Below, piece after piece: positions 18,014 through 30,277 of a stretch of 64,000 bases of DNA (its first letter is position 1; every line of letters begins with the position of its first letter). The stretch comes from Lachnospiraceae bacterium 3-1 (GTDB taxonomy: Bacteria; Bacillota; Clostridia; Lachnospirales; Lachnospiraceae). Position numbers and translations under genes: made by a program. The stretch lies in NCBI GenBank assembly GCA_000403255.2, contig KE159571.1, forward strand, positions 276,250 to 340,249, written 5' to 3'. The notes beneath the pieces are model-generated. The model saw nothing but the letters and a program-made list of their open reading frames with translations. It searched no databases and was not told the DNA's origin.

Positions 18014-20650
18014 TTATTGTTCCGGCTCCTCTTCGTTCTCTCCGTCAGCCTTGGCCCGCTCCAACAATTCCTTCAGAAGTTCTTCATCTGTCTCTATATT
18101 TTCCATTGGAGTATTCCGCTTTCTAGCAGCTTCCTCTGCTTTTGCAGCACTGAGCTTTTCTTCCTCTTCTGTTAAAAGCTCATCTTTATTCGTTTCTTCC
18201 ATCAAAGATTGGTCTTCTCTTACCTTTGCAATACTTGCAACGGTAATATCCTCATCCAGATTCATCAGCTTCACACCAGAAGTTACACGACCAAGAACAG
18301 AAATTCCTTCCACCTTCATGCGGATGATAATACCCTCTGTGGTAATCATCATAATTTCATTTTCTTGATTCACCGCTTTTACTCCCACAATATTTCCAGT
18401 CTTTTCTGTAATTTTATAACATTTCACACCTTTACCACCACGGTTTTGGGGTGTAAACTCATCCATTCTGGTAAGTTTTCCTAGTCCTTTTTCTGAAGCA
18501 ATCAAAAGATATTCTCCCTGAGTATTCATCTGCATTCCCACGACTTCATCCCGATCAGACAGATTCATACCAATAACACCCATAGAAGTTCTTCCTGTGC
18601 TCCTTACATCTGTTTCATGGAAACGAATACATTGACCATACCTGGTAACCAATATCATATCCTTATGATTATCCGTCATTTTTACCTCAATCAACTCATC
18701 CTCTTCCCGCAAATTGATGGCAGCCAATCCTTTTTTTCTTACATTTGCATAATCAGTCACAGGTGTTTTCTTCACAATACCATTCTTCGTAGCCATAAAC
18801 AAATAATGATCATCCTTATATTCCTTAATAGGAATCACCGCCGTAATTTTCTCTCCAGGCTGAAGCTGAAGAAGATTGATAATTGCAGTTCCCCTGGCAG
18901 TCCTGCCTGCCTCCGGTATCTCATAGGCTTTCATTCGGTATACTTTTCCCGTACTGGTAAAAAACATCAAATAATGATGGGTGGTAGTCATCAAAAGCTC
19001 CTCTATGTAATCATCCTCAATGGTTTCCATTCCCTTGATTCCCTTTCCACCACGGTTCTGGCTGCGGAAATTATCTACACTCATACGCTTAATATAGCCA
19101 AGCTTTGTCATAGTAATCACTGTATTTGACACTGGAATCAAATCTTCCATAGAGATATCATACTCATCAAATCCAATGGAAGTCCTTCTGTCATCCCCGA
19201 ATTTATCAGAAATCACCATAATTTCTTCCCTGATTACTCCTAAAAGTTTTTTCTCATCTGCAAGAATTGATTTCAATTCCTGAATCAATTCCATCAACTG
19301 ACTATATTCCCCTTCTAGTTTCCCCCGTTCCAAGCCAGTCAACGCACGCAGACGCATATCTACGATCGCTTGGGCCTGGGCGTCTGAAAATGCAAACCGC
19401 TCCATCAATCTGGCCTTTGCAAGCTGTACATTTTCACTTCCTCTTATGATACTGATCACTTCATCAATATGATCAAGTGCAACCAACAATCCCTGTAAAA
19501 TATGTGCACGCTCCTGCGCCTTATTCAGCTCATACTTGGTTCTTCTGGTTACAACCTCTTCCTGATGCTTCAGATAAAATCCCAGCATCTCATTTAAATT
19601 CAGAACCTTCGGTTCATTATTTACCAGTGCAAGCATAATCACACCAAAGGTATCCTGAAGCTGGGTATGCTTATAGAGCTGATTTAAAATCACATTTGGA
19701 TTGACGTCACGACGCAATTCAATACAGATGCGCATTCCCTCACGGTTGGACTCATCCCTCAAATCTGTGATGCCATCTACTTTTTTATCTCTTACCAAAT
19801 CAGCAATTTTTTCAATTAGTCTTGCTTTATTTACCATATAGGGAAGCTCTGTGACTACGATACGATTTTTTCCATTAGGCATGGTTTCAATATCAGAAAT
19901 GGCACGAACTTTTATTTTTCCCCTGCCAGTCCGGTATGCCTGGTCAATTCCAGAAGTTCCAAGAATCATACCGCCCGTAGGAAAATCAGGACCCTTCACA
20001 ATCTTTAAAATTTCTTCTATTTCTGTATTTCTATCTTCCTCAATCCGGTTATCTATAATCTTCACAACTGCCCCAATCACCTCTCTAAGATTATGAGGGG
20101 GAATATTGGTAGCCATACCTACAGCAATTCCTGTGGTTCCATTTACCAAAAGATTGGGATAGCGGGAAGGAAGCACCAAAGGCTCCTTCTCTGTCTCATC
20201 AAAGTTAGGTCCAAAATCAACAGTATCCTTATTGATATCAGCCAGCATTTCCATAGAAATTTTGCTAAGCCGTGCTTCTGTATAACGCATAGCAGCCGCC
20301 CCGTCGCCATCCACAGAGCCAAAATTTCCATGTCCATCCACCAGCATATAACGGGTGGACCATTCCTGTGCCATATTTACCAATGCACCATAAATAGAAC
20401 TGTCACCATGGGGATGATACTTACCCATGGTATCCCCTACAATACGGGCACACTTTCTATGAGGTTTATCGGGTCCATTATTCAATTCAATCATGGCATA
20501 GAGAATACGCCGTTGTACCGGCTTCAATCCATCCCTGACATCTGGAAGCGCACGAGATGCAATTACGCTCATGGCATAATCTATATAAGACTTTTCCATA
20601 GTCTTTTTCAAATCAACATCGTCTATCCGGTCGAATATTTTGTCATCCAT
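18014..20650 (-). CDS. gyrA: DNA gyrase subunit A
   Basis: The 878-residue subunit cuts and rejoins DNA during negative supercoiling, in an A2B2 complex with GyrB. Catalytic Tyr123 lies in [11 protein letters not shown]. The quinolone region reads HGDSSIYG (81-88): Ser84 corresponds to E. coli Ser83 and Gly88 to Asp87. The C-terminal beta-pinwheel has the GyrA box [10 protein letters not shown]. The end is acidic (NEEEPEQ), typical of the subunit. TGGAGG precedes the ATG. It is downstream of gyrB and ends in a terminator. Confidence 0.99.
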   Translation of the reverse strand: MDDKIFDRIDDVDLKKTMEKSYIDYAMSVIASRALPDVRDGLKPVQRRILYAMIELNNGPDKPHRKCARIVGDTMGKYHPHGDSSIYGALVNMAQEWSTRYMLVDGHGNFGSVDGDGAAAMRYTEARLSKISMEMLADINKDTVDFGPNFDETEKEPLVLPSRYPNLLVNGTTGIAVGMATNIPPHNLREVIGAVVKIIDNRIEEDRNTEIEEILKIVKGPDFPTGGMILGTSGIDQAYRTGRGKIKVRAISDIETMPNGKNRIVVTELPYMVNKARLIEKIADLVRDKKVDGITDLRDESNREGMRICIELRRDVNPNVILNQLYKHTQLQDTFGVIMLALVNNEPKVLNLNEMLGFYLKHQEEVVTRRTKYELNKAQERAHILQGLLVALDHIDEVISIIRGSENVQLAKARLMERFAFSDAQAQAIVDMRLRALTGLERGKLEGEYSQLMELIQELKSILADEKKLLGVIREEIMVISDKFGDDRRTSIGFDEYDISMEDLIPVSNTVITMTKLGYIKRMSVDNFRSQNRGGKGIKGMETIEDDYIEELLMTTTHHYLMFFTSTGKVYRMKAYEIPEAGRTARGTAIINLLQLQPGEKITAVIPIKEYKDDHYLFMATKNGIVKKTPVTDYANVRKKGLAAINLREEDELIEVKMTDNHKDMILVTRYGQCIRFHETDVRSTGRTSMGVIGMNLSDRDEVVGMQMNTQGEYLLIASEKGLGKLTRMDEFTPQNRGGKGVKCYKITEKTGNIVGVKAVNQENEIMMITTEGIIIRMKVEGISVLGRVTSGVKLMNLDEDITVASIAKVREDQSLMEETNKDELLTEEEEKLSAAKAEEAARKRNTPMENIETDEELLKELLERAKADGENEEEPEQ

Positions 20651-20725
20651 CTATTTTCCTCCATTACACCATATTCTGAAGAAACTTTTACCTTCAGAAT
20701 TTTAAGGGTTCCTTCTCAGAGCATA

Positions 20726-22660
<1,935 letters not shown>

Positions 22661-22676
22661 CTAATTCCTCCAATTC

Positions 22677-23768
22677 CTAACAACTGTTCTCAGCTTTTAC
22701 AGTCCCACTTACTACCTTAAAAACTTTATTAATTTCAAATCTGTTTTTCACAAACTCATCAAGCCCCGTACATGTAATGATTGTCTGAATATCATGAATG
22801 CTATTCAACAGAAAATTCTGGCGGTTACTGTCTAGCTCCGACAACACATCATCCAAAATTAAAACAGGTGTTTCTTTTATCGATGATTTTACCAGCTCTA
22901 TTTCTGAAAGTTTTAAAGAAAGCGCACAGCTCCGCTGCTGTCCTTGAGAACCAAACCTGCGGATGTCAATATCATGGATCAGAAAACACATATCATCTCT
23001 GTGAGGACCCACAGAAGTCATACCAAATTTCAAATCCCTTTCCCGGCTCTTTATTAACTCTTCTTCAAACCTTTCCTCTAATACATCTGGTTCATAGTTC
23101 AAAAAAAGTTCTTCTCTTTCGCCGGAAATCTTCTTATGTATCTCATAGCTGATTTCATTCAACTGCTTCACAAAGTTTTTCCGCGAAGCTATGATTTTTT
23201 TTCCATAATTAATTAATTGCATATCCCAAACAGAAAGCGTATCCTTAAGCTCTGGTTTGAAATTAATATCTTTTAAAAGTTTATTTCTTTGATTTAATAT
23301 TTTATTATAATTTGTCAAATGGAATAAATAAATCCGATCAAGCTGACATAATTCAAAATCCAGAAACCTTCTCCGTTCCGAAGGGCCATTTTTTATAATA
23401 TTCAAATCCTCTGGAGAAAAAAACACAATATTTAGAATACCAAATAATTCTGCTGCCTTTTTGATTGGGATTTTATTGATTGCTATCCCTTTGGAACGAT
23501 TTTTCTTGATGTGCATATCAATTTGAAAATCTTTTTCTTTTTTTTCTACAATGGTCTGAATATGCGCTTCCTCTTCCCCAAACTGTATCAGCTCCCGATC
23601 CTTGCTGCCTTTGTGGGACTTAGTAGTTCCACTGACATATACAGATTCTAAAATATTTGTTTTTCCCTGGGCATTATCCCCATACAAAATATTTGTTCCT
23701 TGGTCAAATTCCATATATAAATCACTGTAATTACGGAAATGGCTTAAGGCAACGGATTTTAAAATCAT
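22677..23768 (-). CDS. recF: DNA repair/recombination protein RecF
   Basis: The 363-residue SMC-like ATPase loads RecA at gaps with RecO and RecR. Walker A is GDNAQGKTN (about 31-39), the ABC signature lies in GSQGQQRSCALSLKLSE, and Walker B is PVLILDDVLSELD. It overlaps the yaaA stop by 4 bases (ATGA), showing coupled translation. Confidence 0.98.
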   Translation of the reverse strand: MILKSVALSHFRNYSDLYMEFDQGTNILYGDNAQGKTNILESVYVSGTTKSHKGSKDRELIQFGEEEAHIQTIVEKKEKDFQIDMHIKKNRSKGIAINKIPIKKAAELFGILNIVFFSPEDLNIIKNGPSERRRFLDFELCQLDRIYLFHLTNYNKILNQRNKLLKDINFKPELKDTLSVWDMQLINYGKKIIASRKNFVKQLNEISYEIHKKISGEREELFLNYEPDVLEERFEEELIKSRERDLKFGMTSVGPHRDDMCFLIHDIDIRRFGSQGQQRSCALSLKLSEIELVKSSIKETPVLILDDVLSELDSNRQNFLLNSIHDIQTIITCTGLDEFVKNRFEINKVFKVVSGTVKAENSC

Positions 23769-23974
23769 CTTACAATTTTGATTGTCTCCCCCTCAAAGGA
23801 AACAACATCTCCATCTACCAATTTTTTTCCTCTCCGGCATTCCACTTCTCCATTTACAGTTACAAGTCCATCTTGAATAACAATTTTTGCCATTACTCCA
23901 GATTCAACCAAATTTCCAGCTTTCAAAGCCTGGCCTAATTTAATAAATTCACTTTTTAATTTAATTTCTTCCAT
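23765..23974 (-). CDS. yaaA: S4-domain RNA-binding protein YaaA
   Basis: The protein of 69 residues is a lone S4 RNA-binding domain (LKSEFIKLGQALKAGNLVESG, VEVNGEVECRRGKKL-like core). Such proteins sit between dnaN and recF in most Firmicutes and have a proposed role in ribosome assembly. I start it at ATG 23974 (MEEIKLKSE) with GAGAGGA upstream; a TTG at 23989 overlapping the dnaN stop is an alternative. Confidence 0.93.
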   Translation of the reverse strand: MEEIKLKSEFIKLGQALKAGNLVESGVMAKIVIQDGLVTVNGEVECRRGKKLVDGDVVSFEGETIKIVR

Positions 23975-23985
23975 ATCTGTTCCTC

Positions 23986-25098
23986 TCAATTAGATGCCGC
24001 ATTAAAATTAACCGGTAAAATCAAATAAATAAATGTCTCATTATCGTCCTTTATAAAACATGGCGCTTTGGGATTAACCATATAAAGATTAATCTCTTCT
24101 TCGTCAATTACACGCAATGCATCAATAAAAAATTTGGGATTAAATCCAATCATAATATCCTTACCATCTTTTTTAATTGAAATATTTTCTTTCATTGTAC
24201 CAACAAAGGATTTAATCCGAAGCTCCATATTATCATCTGTAATATTCATAATAATTGGCTTCTTATCTCCTTCTTTTACCAGAGGCATTGTACGGTCAAT
24301 ACAATCCAAAAGACCTCGCTTATTGATTCTTATTTTTGTCTCATAATCTGAAGAAAGCATTTGTTCAATTCTGAAATATTCACCTTCAATCAAACGTGAT
24401 ACTACAGTGGTATTATCAAATTCAAAAATAACATAATTATCTGTAAAATAAGTATTTACATAATCATCTGCATTTCCAGATAGAATTTTACTGACTTCCT
24501 GAAGAGTTTTACCAGGAACAATTGCTTTACAATCGTCATAAGCTTCTTTTAATACAATATTTCGAATGGAGATACGATGACCATCCAAAGAAACTACTTT
24601 TAATTGATTTTCCTTCAGATCAAATAATTCTCCTGTCATCAGCTTATTATTATCATTATCTGAAATAGAAAAAATAGTCTGTCTAATTACATCTTTTAAT
24701 GTAAATTGTGAAATCACAATAGGTTTGTTCTTCTCTATATACGGTATATAGAAGAAATCTTCTCCAGATTTACCAATAATATCATATTTAGCATTTCCAC
24801 AAGTTATTAATGTTTTAAAAGAAGAGTCTGCTTCAATGGTTATATCATCATCTGAAAATCTTCTTACAATTTCAAAAAACATTTTTGCATCCAATGCAAT
24901 GACGCCATGCTCTTTAATTTCGCCTTCGATGATAGTTTCAATTCCTAGTTCTGTATCATTTGCCATTAATTTTATTTCATTTGTAGACGCATCAATTAAT
25001 ATACATTCTAATATTGCCATAGTGGTTTTAGAAGGTACTGCTTTTGATACAATATTAACGCCATGTAACAGATTTGATTTGGAACAGATAATTTTCAT
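23986..25098 (-). CDS. dnaN: DNA polymerase III beta subunit (sliding clamp)
   Basis: The 370-residue protein has the three-domain clamp fold and ends in FIYLILPVNFNAASN, close to the usual MPMR-type C-terminal end. It tethers polymerase to DNA. GGAAGGAG precedes the ATG. It is separated from dnaA by a 370-bp gap with DnaA boxes. Confidence 0.98.
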   Translation of the reverse strand: MKIICSKSNLLHGVNIVSKAVPSKTTMAILECILIDASTNEIKLMANDTELGIETIIEGEIKEHGVIALDAKMFFEIVRRFSDDDITIEADSSFKTLITCGNAKYDIIGKSGEDFFYIPYIEKNKPIVISQFTLKDVIRQTIFSISDNDNNKLMTGELFDLKENQLKVVSLDGHRISIRNIVLKEAYDDCKAIVPGKTLQEVSKILSGNADDYVNTYFTDNYVIFEFDNTTVVSRLIEGEYFRIEQMLSSDYETKIRINKRGLLDCIDRTMPLVKEGDKKPIIMNITDDNMELRIKSFVGTMKENISIKKDGKDIMIGFNPKFFIDALRVIDEEEINLYMVNPKAPCFIKDDNETFIYLILPVNFNAASN

Positions 25099-25468
25099 AT
25101 TGTGAATAACTCCTTCCTGAGCTTAAAGATAAAATTATATTTAGAAAATTCATCTTAATAGTCATAGGGCTTGTTTATAAGTGCATAAATCTCCAAGGCT
25201 TGAAGTTCAGGTGGGTGAAGGCTTTTTTGTTACTGTATAACCCTGTGAATTTTACCTTGAAGGGATATGGACATGCTGTGAATAAAAAGTAGTGGATCAA
25301 ACAGGTGTATTTTCTAAAAATTTCCACATGTGGATGAATAGGCATGTTATCATGCACTGTCCACAGATTTTAAAGGAAGTTATCCACATAACCTTCAGAG
25401 AGTGCATGATAGAAAAAAACGTATTTTTTATAAAATTAATAATAATGATAAAGTTTATGTTGTGGTGT
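25099..25468. other. dnaA-dnaN intergenic part of the origin, DnaA boxes and AT-rich unwinding candidate
   Basis: No gene. A perfect DnaA box TTATCCACA lies at 25380-25388. Degenerate copies lie at 25320-25328, 25329-25337 (reverse) and 25357-25365. Next to the boxes is AT-rich DNA (25411-25460) with a TAA-TAA-TAA-TGA-TAA run at 25437-25451, which resembles the DnaA-trio element beside the Bacillus unwinding site. The part nearest dnaN shows nothing I can name beyond its ribosome binding site. Confidence 0.75.
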
Positions 25469-26818
25469 TTAGTTTGGATTAATTTTCTTTTTAATGGTTT
25501 CGATTAAATGATGGAAATTCTCGTTGTTTTGATATTCTTCTGTTATTTTTTTAATTCCATGGATGATGGTGGAATGATCTCTTCCTCCAAGGAGTGCGCC
25601 GATGGTTTCTAATTGAGCAGACGTCATATTTTTACATAGATACATGGCAATTTGCCTTGGTTTTGCAATTTCACTGCTTCGATTTTTGGAAATCATTTGG
25701 TCTGTGGAAATGTTAAAGTGTTCTGCAACAATTTCAATGACAAGCTGTGGGGTAATTTCTTTTGGCTTGTCCGGAGAGATAATATTCTGCAGCTCATGAA
25801 CTGCAATATCCATGGTAATTTCTGTATGCTCCAGGTTGGAAAATGCAATTAGTTTGTTCAATGCGCCTTCCAATTCCCGAATATTTGATTTGATGTTAAT
25901 AGCGATATAGTCAAGAACCTCATCGCTTAAGTGGAATCCATCTACTTCTTCTTTCCTTCTTAAAATTGCCATTCTTGTTTCATAATCTGGATATCCAATA
26001 TCAGCCAGCAATCCCCATTCAAATCGGGAGCGAATTCTTTCTTCTAAAGTTTCCATTTCTTTTGGGGGCTTATCTGAAGATAAAATAATCTGTTTTCCGG
26101 CTGAATGAAGTACATTAAAGGTATGGAAAAATTCTTCCTGAGTACTTTCTTTTCCTATAATAAACTGGACGTCGTCAATCATAAGTACGTCTACGGTACG
26201 ATATTTGTCACGTAATTTTGTCATTGCTGAAGCATTACCATTACGGATTGAGTCAATAACTTCATTGGTAAATTCTTCAGATGTAACGTAAATAACTTTT
26301 TTTTCTGGCTGCTGCTGTAAAATAAAGTGGCCAATGGACTGCATAAGGTGAGTTTTCCCAAGTCCTGGACCTCCGTAAATGTAGAGAGGATTATAGACTT
26401 CACCGGGAGATTCTGCCACAGCAAGGCTTGCAGCATGTGCAAATTTATTATTTTTTCCGACTACGAAACTTTCAAAAGTATAATTAGGATTCAGATTGCT
26501 TTTTTCCGTACCTTGGGCAAATTCTGTATTCCTGCTTTTTTGGGTTTTTAATTTATCTGCCTGCTCAGGTAAGATAAACTTTATGTCGTATTCAATTCCT
26601 GTAATTTCCGCAATCGCTACTTGAATGAGATATCCATATTTTTTGGCAATATAGGTAACTCCCATTTGTTCGGATGGAACCAAAATATAAAGTATTTTGC
26701 CCTCGATGCTGCATACGCTTAATGGTTTCAGCCAGGCATTAAAGGAAACATCTGTAAGTTCATGTTCTTCTTTGACTGTTTGTAGTATTTCTTCCCATTT
26801 TTTTAAAATAAGTTCCAT
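25469..26818 (-). CDS. dnaA: Chromosomal replication initiator DnaA
   Basis: The protein of 449 residues starts at ATG 26818 (MELILKKWEEI), with GGAGAA 4 bases upstream; a TTG at 26830 is in frame but less well placed. Domain I (about 1-85) and a short linker precede the AAA+ domain (Walker A GGPGLGKTH, Walker B VLMIDDVQF). The C-terminal DNA-binding domain carries the signature LGGRDHSTIIHG. It binds the 9-bp boxes on both sides of its own gene. Confidence 0.99.
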   Translation of the reverse strand: MELILKKWEEILQTVKEEHELTDVSFNAWLKPLSVCSIEGKILYILVPSEQMGVTYIAKKYGYLIQVAIAEITGIEYDIKFILPEQADKLKTQKSRNTEFAQGTEKSNLNPNYTFESFVVGKNNKFAHAASLAVAESPGEVYNPLYIYGGPGLGKTHLMQSIGHFILQQQPEKKVIYVTSEEFTNEVIDSIRNGNASAMTKLRDKYRTVDVLMIDDVQFIIGKESTQEEFFHTFNVLHSAGKQIILSSDKPPKEMETLEERIRSRFEWGLLADIGYPDYETRMAILRRKEEVDGFHLSDEVLDYIAINIKSNIRELEGALNKLIAFSNLEHTEITMDIAVHELQNIISPDKPKEITPQLVIEIVAEHFNISTDQMISKNRSSEIAKPRQIAMYLCKNMTSAQLETIGALLGGRDHSTIIHGIKKITEEYQNNENFHHLIETIKKKINPN

Positions 26819-26867
26819 AGTCTTCTCCAAAATCTCTTTTTTCTAAATTCATAGTCTTCCATACTCT

Positions 26868-26896
26868 ATAATAACGCAAATCGCCTAAATAATCAA
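26868..26896 (-). promoter_or_regulatory. dnaA promoter
   Basis: Minus strand: TTGATT (26891-26896) and TATTAT (26868-26873) with a 17-bp spacer, about 50 bp before the dnaA start. Confidence 0.7.
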
Positions 26897-26987
26897 TTAA
26901 AATTTTATACAGGTACAGGGGATAATAAAGGAGTAATAAAGCCGCTATTTCACAATTTTCGGTCTTTTTTTCGCTTTAAGGTGATAT

Positions 26988-27203
26988 TGTGGATAATATG
27001 TTTCTTTTATGTTAAAATATACGAAAGAATTTTTATCTACATAGCGCTTGTAAACATATCTACATAGAAAAAATCCTGGATTTAAAGGAAATTTGTGAGA
27101 AAACAGGAAGGTATTCACAATCTTTCAAATAGTTTTCCACAAGTTATCCACAAAATATGGATAACTTTTTCAAATGTGGAAAATGTGGATAACTTGTGGA
27201 TAA
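26988..27203. other. Replication origin, dnaA-rpmH DnaA-box cluster
   Basis: Seven DnaA boxes lie in 215 bp. Perfect TTATCCACA boxes occur at 26988-26996 (-), 27144-27152 (+), 27184-27192 (-) and 27195-27203 (-). One-mismatch copies occur at 27133-27141 (+), 27156-27164 (-) and 27175-27183 (-). The six right-hand boxes are packed in 71 bp. An AT-rich stretch follows (27205-27300). Genes diverge from this gap in both directions, and no protein gene lies in 26819-27389. Confidence 0.9.
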
Positions 27204-27321
27204 AAAGTGTTTCTTCCTTATTATAATATGTGATGTGTATATTGTTGAAAAAAAATTAAAAAAAATTTTTAGAAAAGTTTTATCAACAATTGGTTTTTTC
27301 CAATAAATATCCCAAAATAGC

Positions 27322-27349
27322 TTGACTTAAGGAGAAATTTTGTTATAAT
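27322..27349 (+). promoter_or_regulatory. rpmH promoter
   Basis: TTGACT (27322-27327) and TATAAT (27344-27349) with a 16-bp spacer, about 40 bases before the rpmH start codon. Confidence 0.85.
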
Positions 27350-27389
27350 GGAACATGATGTTTTCTAACACAGAGGAGGTGGATGACCC

Positions 27390-27524
27390 GTGAAAATGAC
27401 ATTTCAACCGAAAAAAAGATCCAGAAAAAAAGTTCATGGATTCAGAAAAAGAATGAGTACAAAAGGCGGCAGAAAAGTTTTAGCTGCAAGAAGATTAAAA
27501 GGAAGAAAGAGATTGTCAGCTTAG
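27390..27524 (+). CDS. rpmH: 50S ribosomal protein L34
   Basis: The 44-residue, very basic protein reads [18 protein letters not shown] at the start and ends LKGRKRLSA, the standard L34 sequence. The start is GTG at 27390 with GAGGAGG 10 bases upstream; the ATG two codons later is less well spaced. It opens the conserved rpmH-rnpA-yidD-yidC-jag run. Confidence 0.98.
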   Translation: MKMTFQPKKRSRKKVHGFRKRMSTKGGRKVLAARRLKGRKRLSA

Positions 27525-27547
27525 GCCACATCATTTGTGGTCTTTCT
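27525..27547 (+). terminator. Hairpin after rpmH, probable partial terminator
   Basis: GGCCACA/TGTGGTC closes a 4-base loop directly after the rpmH stop and is followed by TTTCTTCTT. It is probably leaky, lowering expression of rnpA relative to rpmH. Confidence 0.65.
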
Positions 27548-27598
27548 TCTTAGATTTAATAAGAAGATTCCATATGGAAAGTCAATAAATTTATTATT

Positions 27599-27952
27599 AT
27601 GAAATTTTCAGAATCCTTAAAAAAGAACAAATATTTTCAGAATGTATATAAGTATGGAAAATCTTATGCGAATCATTTTTTTGTTATGTATATTTTGGAA
27701 AACAATTTACAAAAAAATAGATTTGGAATATCAGTTAGTAAAAAAGTAGGAAATAGTGTTATAAGACATCACATTACAAGATTGGTACGGGAAGCCTACA
27801 GATTACAGGAAGAAACGTTCAAGATGGGTTTGGATATTGTAGTTATCGCAAGGGTAGCGGCGAAAAATGTAACTTACCATGAGACAGAAAAATCATTGCG
27901 TTATCTTGGAGGTCTTCATAAAATTTTAAGAAAAGAAGATGGAATATTTTGA
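27599..27952 (+). CDS. rnpA: Ribonuclease P protein component
   Basis: The 117-residue basic protein assists the RNase P RNA in cutting 5' leaders from tRNA precursors. The family motif appears as [28 protein letters not shown] (shown in parts: [13 protein letters not shown] at about 41-53, [15 protein letters not shown] after it). It overlaps the yidD start by 4 bases. Confidence 0.97.
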   Translation: MKFSESLKKNKYFQNVYKYGKSYANHFFVMYILENNLQKNRFGISVSKKVGNSVIRHHITRLVREAYRLQEETFKMGLDIVVIARVAAKNVTYHETEKSLRYLGGLHKILRKEDGIF

Positions 27953-28158
27953 AAAGAATATTAATTGCCTTAATCAAGCTATATAGATTATATTTGTCAC
28001 CCTTAAAAACCACAAAATGTCCGTATTGTCCTACTTGTTCTACTTATGGACTGGAGGCAATTCAAAAATATGGTGCGTTAAAAGGGTCATTGTTAGCCGG
28101 ATGGAGGATATTAAGATGTAATCCTTTTTCAAAAGGCGGATACGATCCGGTTCCATAA
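27949..28158 (+). CDS. yidD: Membrane protein insertion efficiency factor YidD
   Basis: The 69-residue protein has the Cys pattern [14 protein letters not shown] and ends GGYDPVP, diagnostic of YidD. It starts at TTG overlapping the rnpA stop. It helps YidC-dependent insertion at the membrane, and yidC is next. Confidence 0.95.
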   Translation: MKRILIALIKLYRLYLSPLKTTKCPYCPTCSTYGLEAIQKYGALKGSLLAGWRILRCNPFSKGGYDPVP

Positions 28159-28175
28159 TTTAGGAGGTTTGTGTA

Positions 28176-29441
28176 TTGACAGAAATTATTTTGACTCAAT
28201 ATTCTGGTAGAATATTAGGTCCGATTGCAAAGTTAATCGGTTACATTATGAACGGCCTATATATGTTTTTAAACGATGTATTTGGCATTCAAAACATTGC
28301 ATTATGTATTATTTTATTTACCTTTATCATTTATATTTTGATGCTTCCGTTGACCTATAAGCAACAGAAGTTTTCTAGGCTTTCCCAGGAAATGCAGCCT
28401 GAAGTAAATGCGATTCGAGAGAAATATAAGAATAAAAAGGATCAAGTATCCATACAGAAGATGAATGAAGAGACCCAGATGGTATATCAGAAATATGGGG
28501 TATCTACCATGGGAAGCTGTGTTCAGCTTTTGATTAACTTTCCGATTATGCTTGCGATGTATCAGGTAATTCGGAATATTCCTGCTTATGTAAGCAGTGT
28601 GAAGGATGTATACACTCCTCTGGTAGAAAAGATTATGGATGTAAGCGGCTATCAGGATATTATGACATCCTTTTTGAAGGAATCAGGGGTAGCAGCGGTA
28701 AGACTTAATTTTGAAACCTCTACAACAACTGCAAATTCTATTATTGATGTACTTTATGCATTGCCTGGTCAGGGATGGGAGGTATTGAAGGATAGTTTTG
28801 CTGGATTGACAGATATTATAGGTTCTACAGAAGCTGCTGTTATGCATCTAAATAATTTTTTTGGCATCAACATTGCGAATTCTCCTATGAATTTGATTGG
28901 TACTGGTTGGGGAAATAAAAATTTTCTTTTAATTTTTGGAGCGCTTTTAATTCCTTTGATTTCCTATGGATCTCAGGTGTTGAATTTGAAATTGATGCCT
29001 AATGCTGCCAATGCTGCAGGTGGGGAAAACGATGCAATGGCAAAGCAGATGAAAACAATGAATACAATGATGCCATTATTCTCTCTGTTTATGGTATTCT
29101 CTGTTCCGGTTGGTCTTGGAATTTATTGGATTGCAGGATCTGTAATTCGTTGTATTCAGCAGGTTGCTTTGAATAGGTACATGAAGAACCTTGATTTGGA
29201 AGTTATTATTGAAAAAAATAAAGAGAAGGCAAAAAAGAAGAAGGAAAAACAGGGTATTTACCAGAACCAGATAGCGAACGCTGCCAGAATTAATACGAAA
29301 AAGATAGCAGAACCTGTCAGCAATATGGAAAAGGAAGAAAGAATTCGTAAAACTGAAGAATATGCGAAACAAGCGAAAAAAGGCAGTCTTTTAGAAAAGG
29401 CTAATATGGTAAAAGAATTTAACGAACGCAACAATAAGTGA
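28176..29441 (+). CDS. yidC: Membrane protein insertase YidC/Oxa1
   Basis: The 421-residue insertase has the Gram-positive short form with an N-terminal hydrophobic region, a cytoplasmic helical hairpin (about 67-110) and helices near 37-60, 115-135, 245-270 and 292-325. A long Lys-rich tail follows. It starts at TTG with AGGAGG 8 bases upstream. The N terminus lacks an obvious lipobox Cys. Confidence 0.96.
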   Translation: MTEIILTQYSGRILGPIAKLIGYIMNGLYMFLNDVFGIQNIALCIILFTFIIYILMLPLTYKQQKFSRLSQEMQPEVNAIREKYKNKKDQVSIQKMNEETQMVYQKYGVSTMGSCVQLLINFPIMLAMYQVIRNIPAYVSSVKDVYTPLVEKIMDVSGYQDIMTSFLKESGVAAVRLNFETSTTTANSIIDVLYALPGQGWEVLKDSFAGLTDIIGSTEAAVMHLNNFFGINIANSPMNLIGTGWGNKNFLLIFGALLIPLISYGSQVLNLKLMPNAANAAGGENDAMAKQMKTMNTMMPLFSLFMVFSVPVGLGIYWIAGSVIRCIQQVALNRYMKNLDLEVIIEKNKEKAKKKKEKQGIYQNQIANAARINTKKIAEPVSNMEKEERIRKTEEYAKQAKKGSLLEKANMVKEFNERNNK

Positions 29442-29460
29442 CGTAACAGGGGGAATTTGA

Positions 29461-30102
29461 ATGGATTTTATTGAAGTATCAGCAAAAACTGTAGATGACG
29501 CTATCACAGAAAGTCTTGTAAAGCTTGGTACGACTAGTGATAAGATTGAATATGAGATAATTGAAAAAGGTAGTTCAGGTTTTCTTGGAATCGGGAGCAA
29601 GCCCGCGATCATTAAAGTCCGTAAGAAATCTGAAATAGAAGATTACGTATATGATTTTCTTCATAATGTATTTCAGGCGATGGATATGGATGTAGAGATT
29701 CTTATTGATAAGAGTGAAGATGGTAAAATTGTTGATGTGGAATTAAAAGGTGAAGAAATGGGCGTTTTAATAGGAAAACGCGGACAAACTTTAGATTCTC
29801 TTCAATATTTGACAAATCTTGCAGTAGGGAAACAGGTAGAAGAATACGTAAAGGTAAAGATTGATACCGAGGATTATAGAAAGAGGAGAAGGGATACTCT
29901 GGAAAATTTGGCAAAAAATATTGCCTACAAAGTGAAGAGAACAAAACGTTCTGTTTCCTTGGAGCCTATGAATCCATTTGAGAGACGTGTGATTCATTCT
30001 GCGTTACAAAATGATCGTTATGTAAATACTCACAGTGAGGGTGAAGAACCTTACAGACATGTAGTAGTTACGCTAAAAAGAAATAATAATATGAAGGCAT
30101 AG
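29461..30102 (+). CDS. khpB: RNA-binding protein KhpB (Jag)
   Basis: The 213-residue protein has a Jag-N domain (about 1-50, FIEVSAKTVDDAI), a KH domain (GVLIGKRGQTLDSLQYL) and an R3H domain ending RHVVVTLKR. It binds RNA and is linked to cell elongation in other Firmicutes. It lies 19 bases after yidC. Confidence 0.96.
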   Translation: MDFIEVSAKTVDDAITESLVKLGTTSDKIEYEIIEKGSSGFLGIGSKPAIIKVRKKSEIEDYVYDFLHNVFQAMDMDVEILIDKSEDGKIVDVELKGEEMGVLIGKRGQTLDSLQYLTNLAVGKQVEEYVKVKIDTEDYRKRRRDTLENLAKNIAYKVKRTKRSVSLEPMNPFERRVIHSALQNDRYVNTHSEGEEPYRHVVVTLKRNNNMKA

Positions 30103-30132
30103 ATTTTTTTAGAAGAAATGATATGCAAAAGG

Positions 30133-30178
30133 AAGGGCTTTCTCAACATACACTTGTGTTACCTTGAGAAAGCCTTTA
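30133..30178 (+). terminator. Rho-independent terminator after jag
   Basis: AAGGGCTTTCTCAA/TTGAGAAAGCCTTT is a 14-bp stem with one wobble pair and a 17-base loop, ending in a short T-run. Confidence 0.85.
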
Positions 30179-30277
30179 TATGCCAATAAACCTGATTTAT
30201 CATCGAATTAAGGTTAGGAAAATAGTAAATTATTTGGTAAATCAGTACACTCTGAAGTATTGTATGAGGAAATAGAG

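Noticed and set aside
18014-20650. GyrA Gly88 as an acquired quinolone-resistance mutation
   Set aside because: I recall HGDSSIYG as a normal form in Lachnospiraceae; it is kept only as a low-interest note.
27241-27290. AT-rich inverted ends ATTGTTGA/TCAACAAT as a terminator or transposon end
   Set aside because: The arms are only 8 bp in a stretch that is mostly A and T beside the DnaA boxes; origin AT-richness explains it better.
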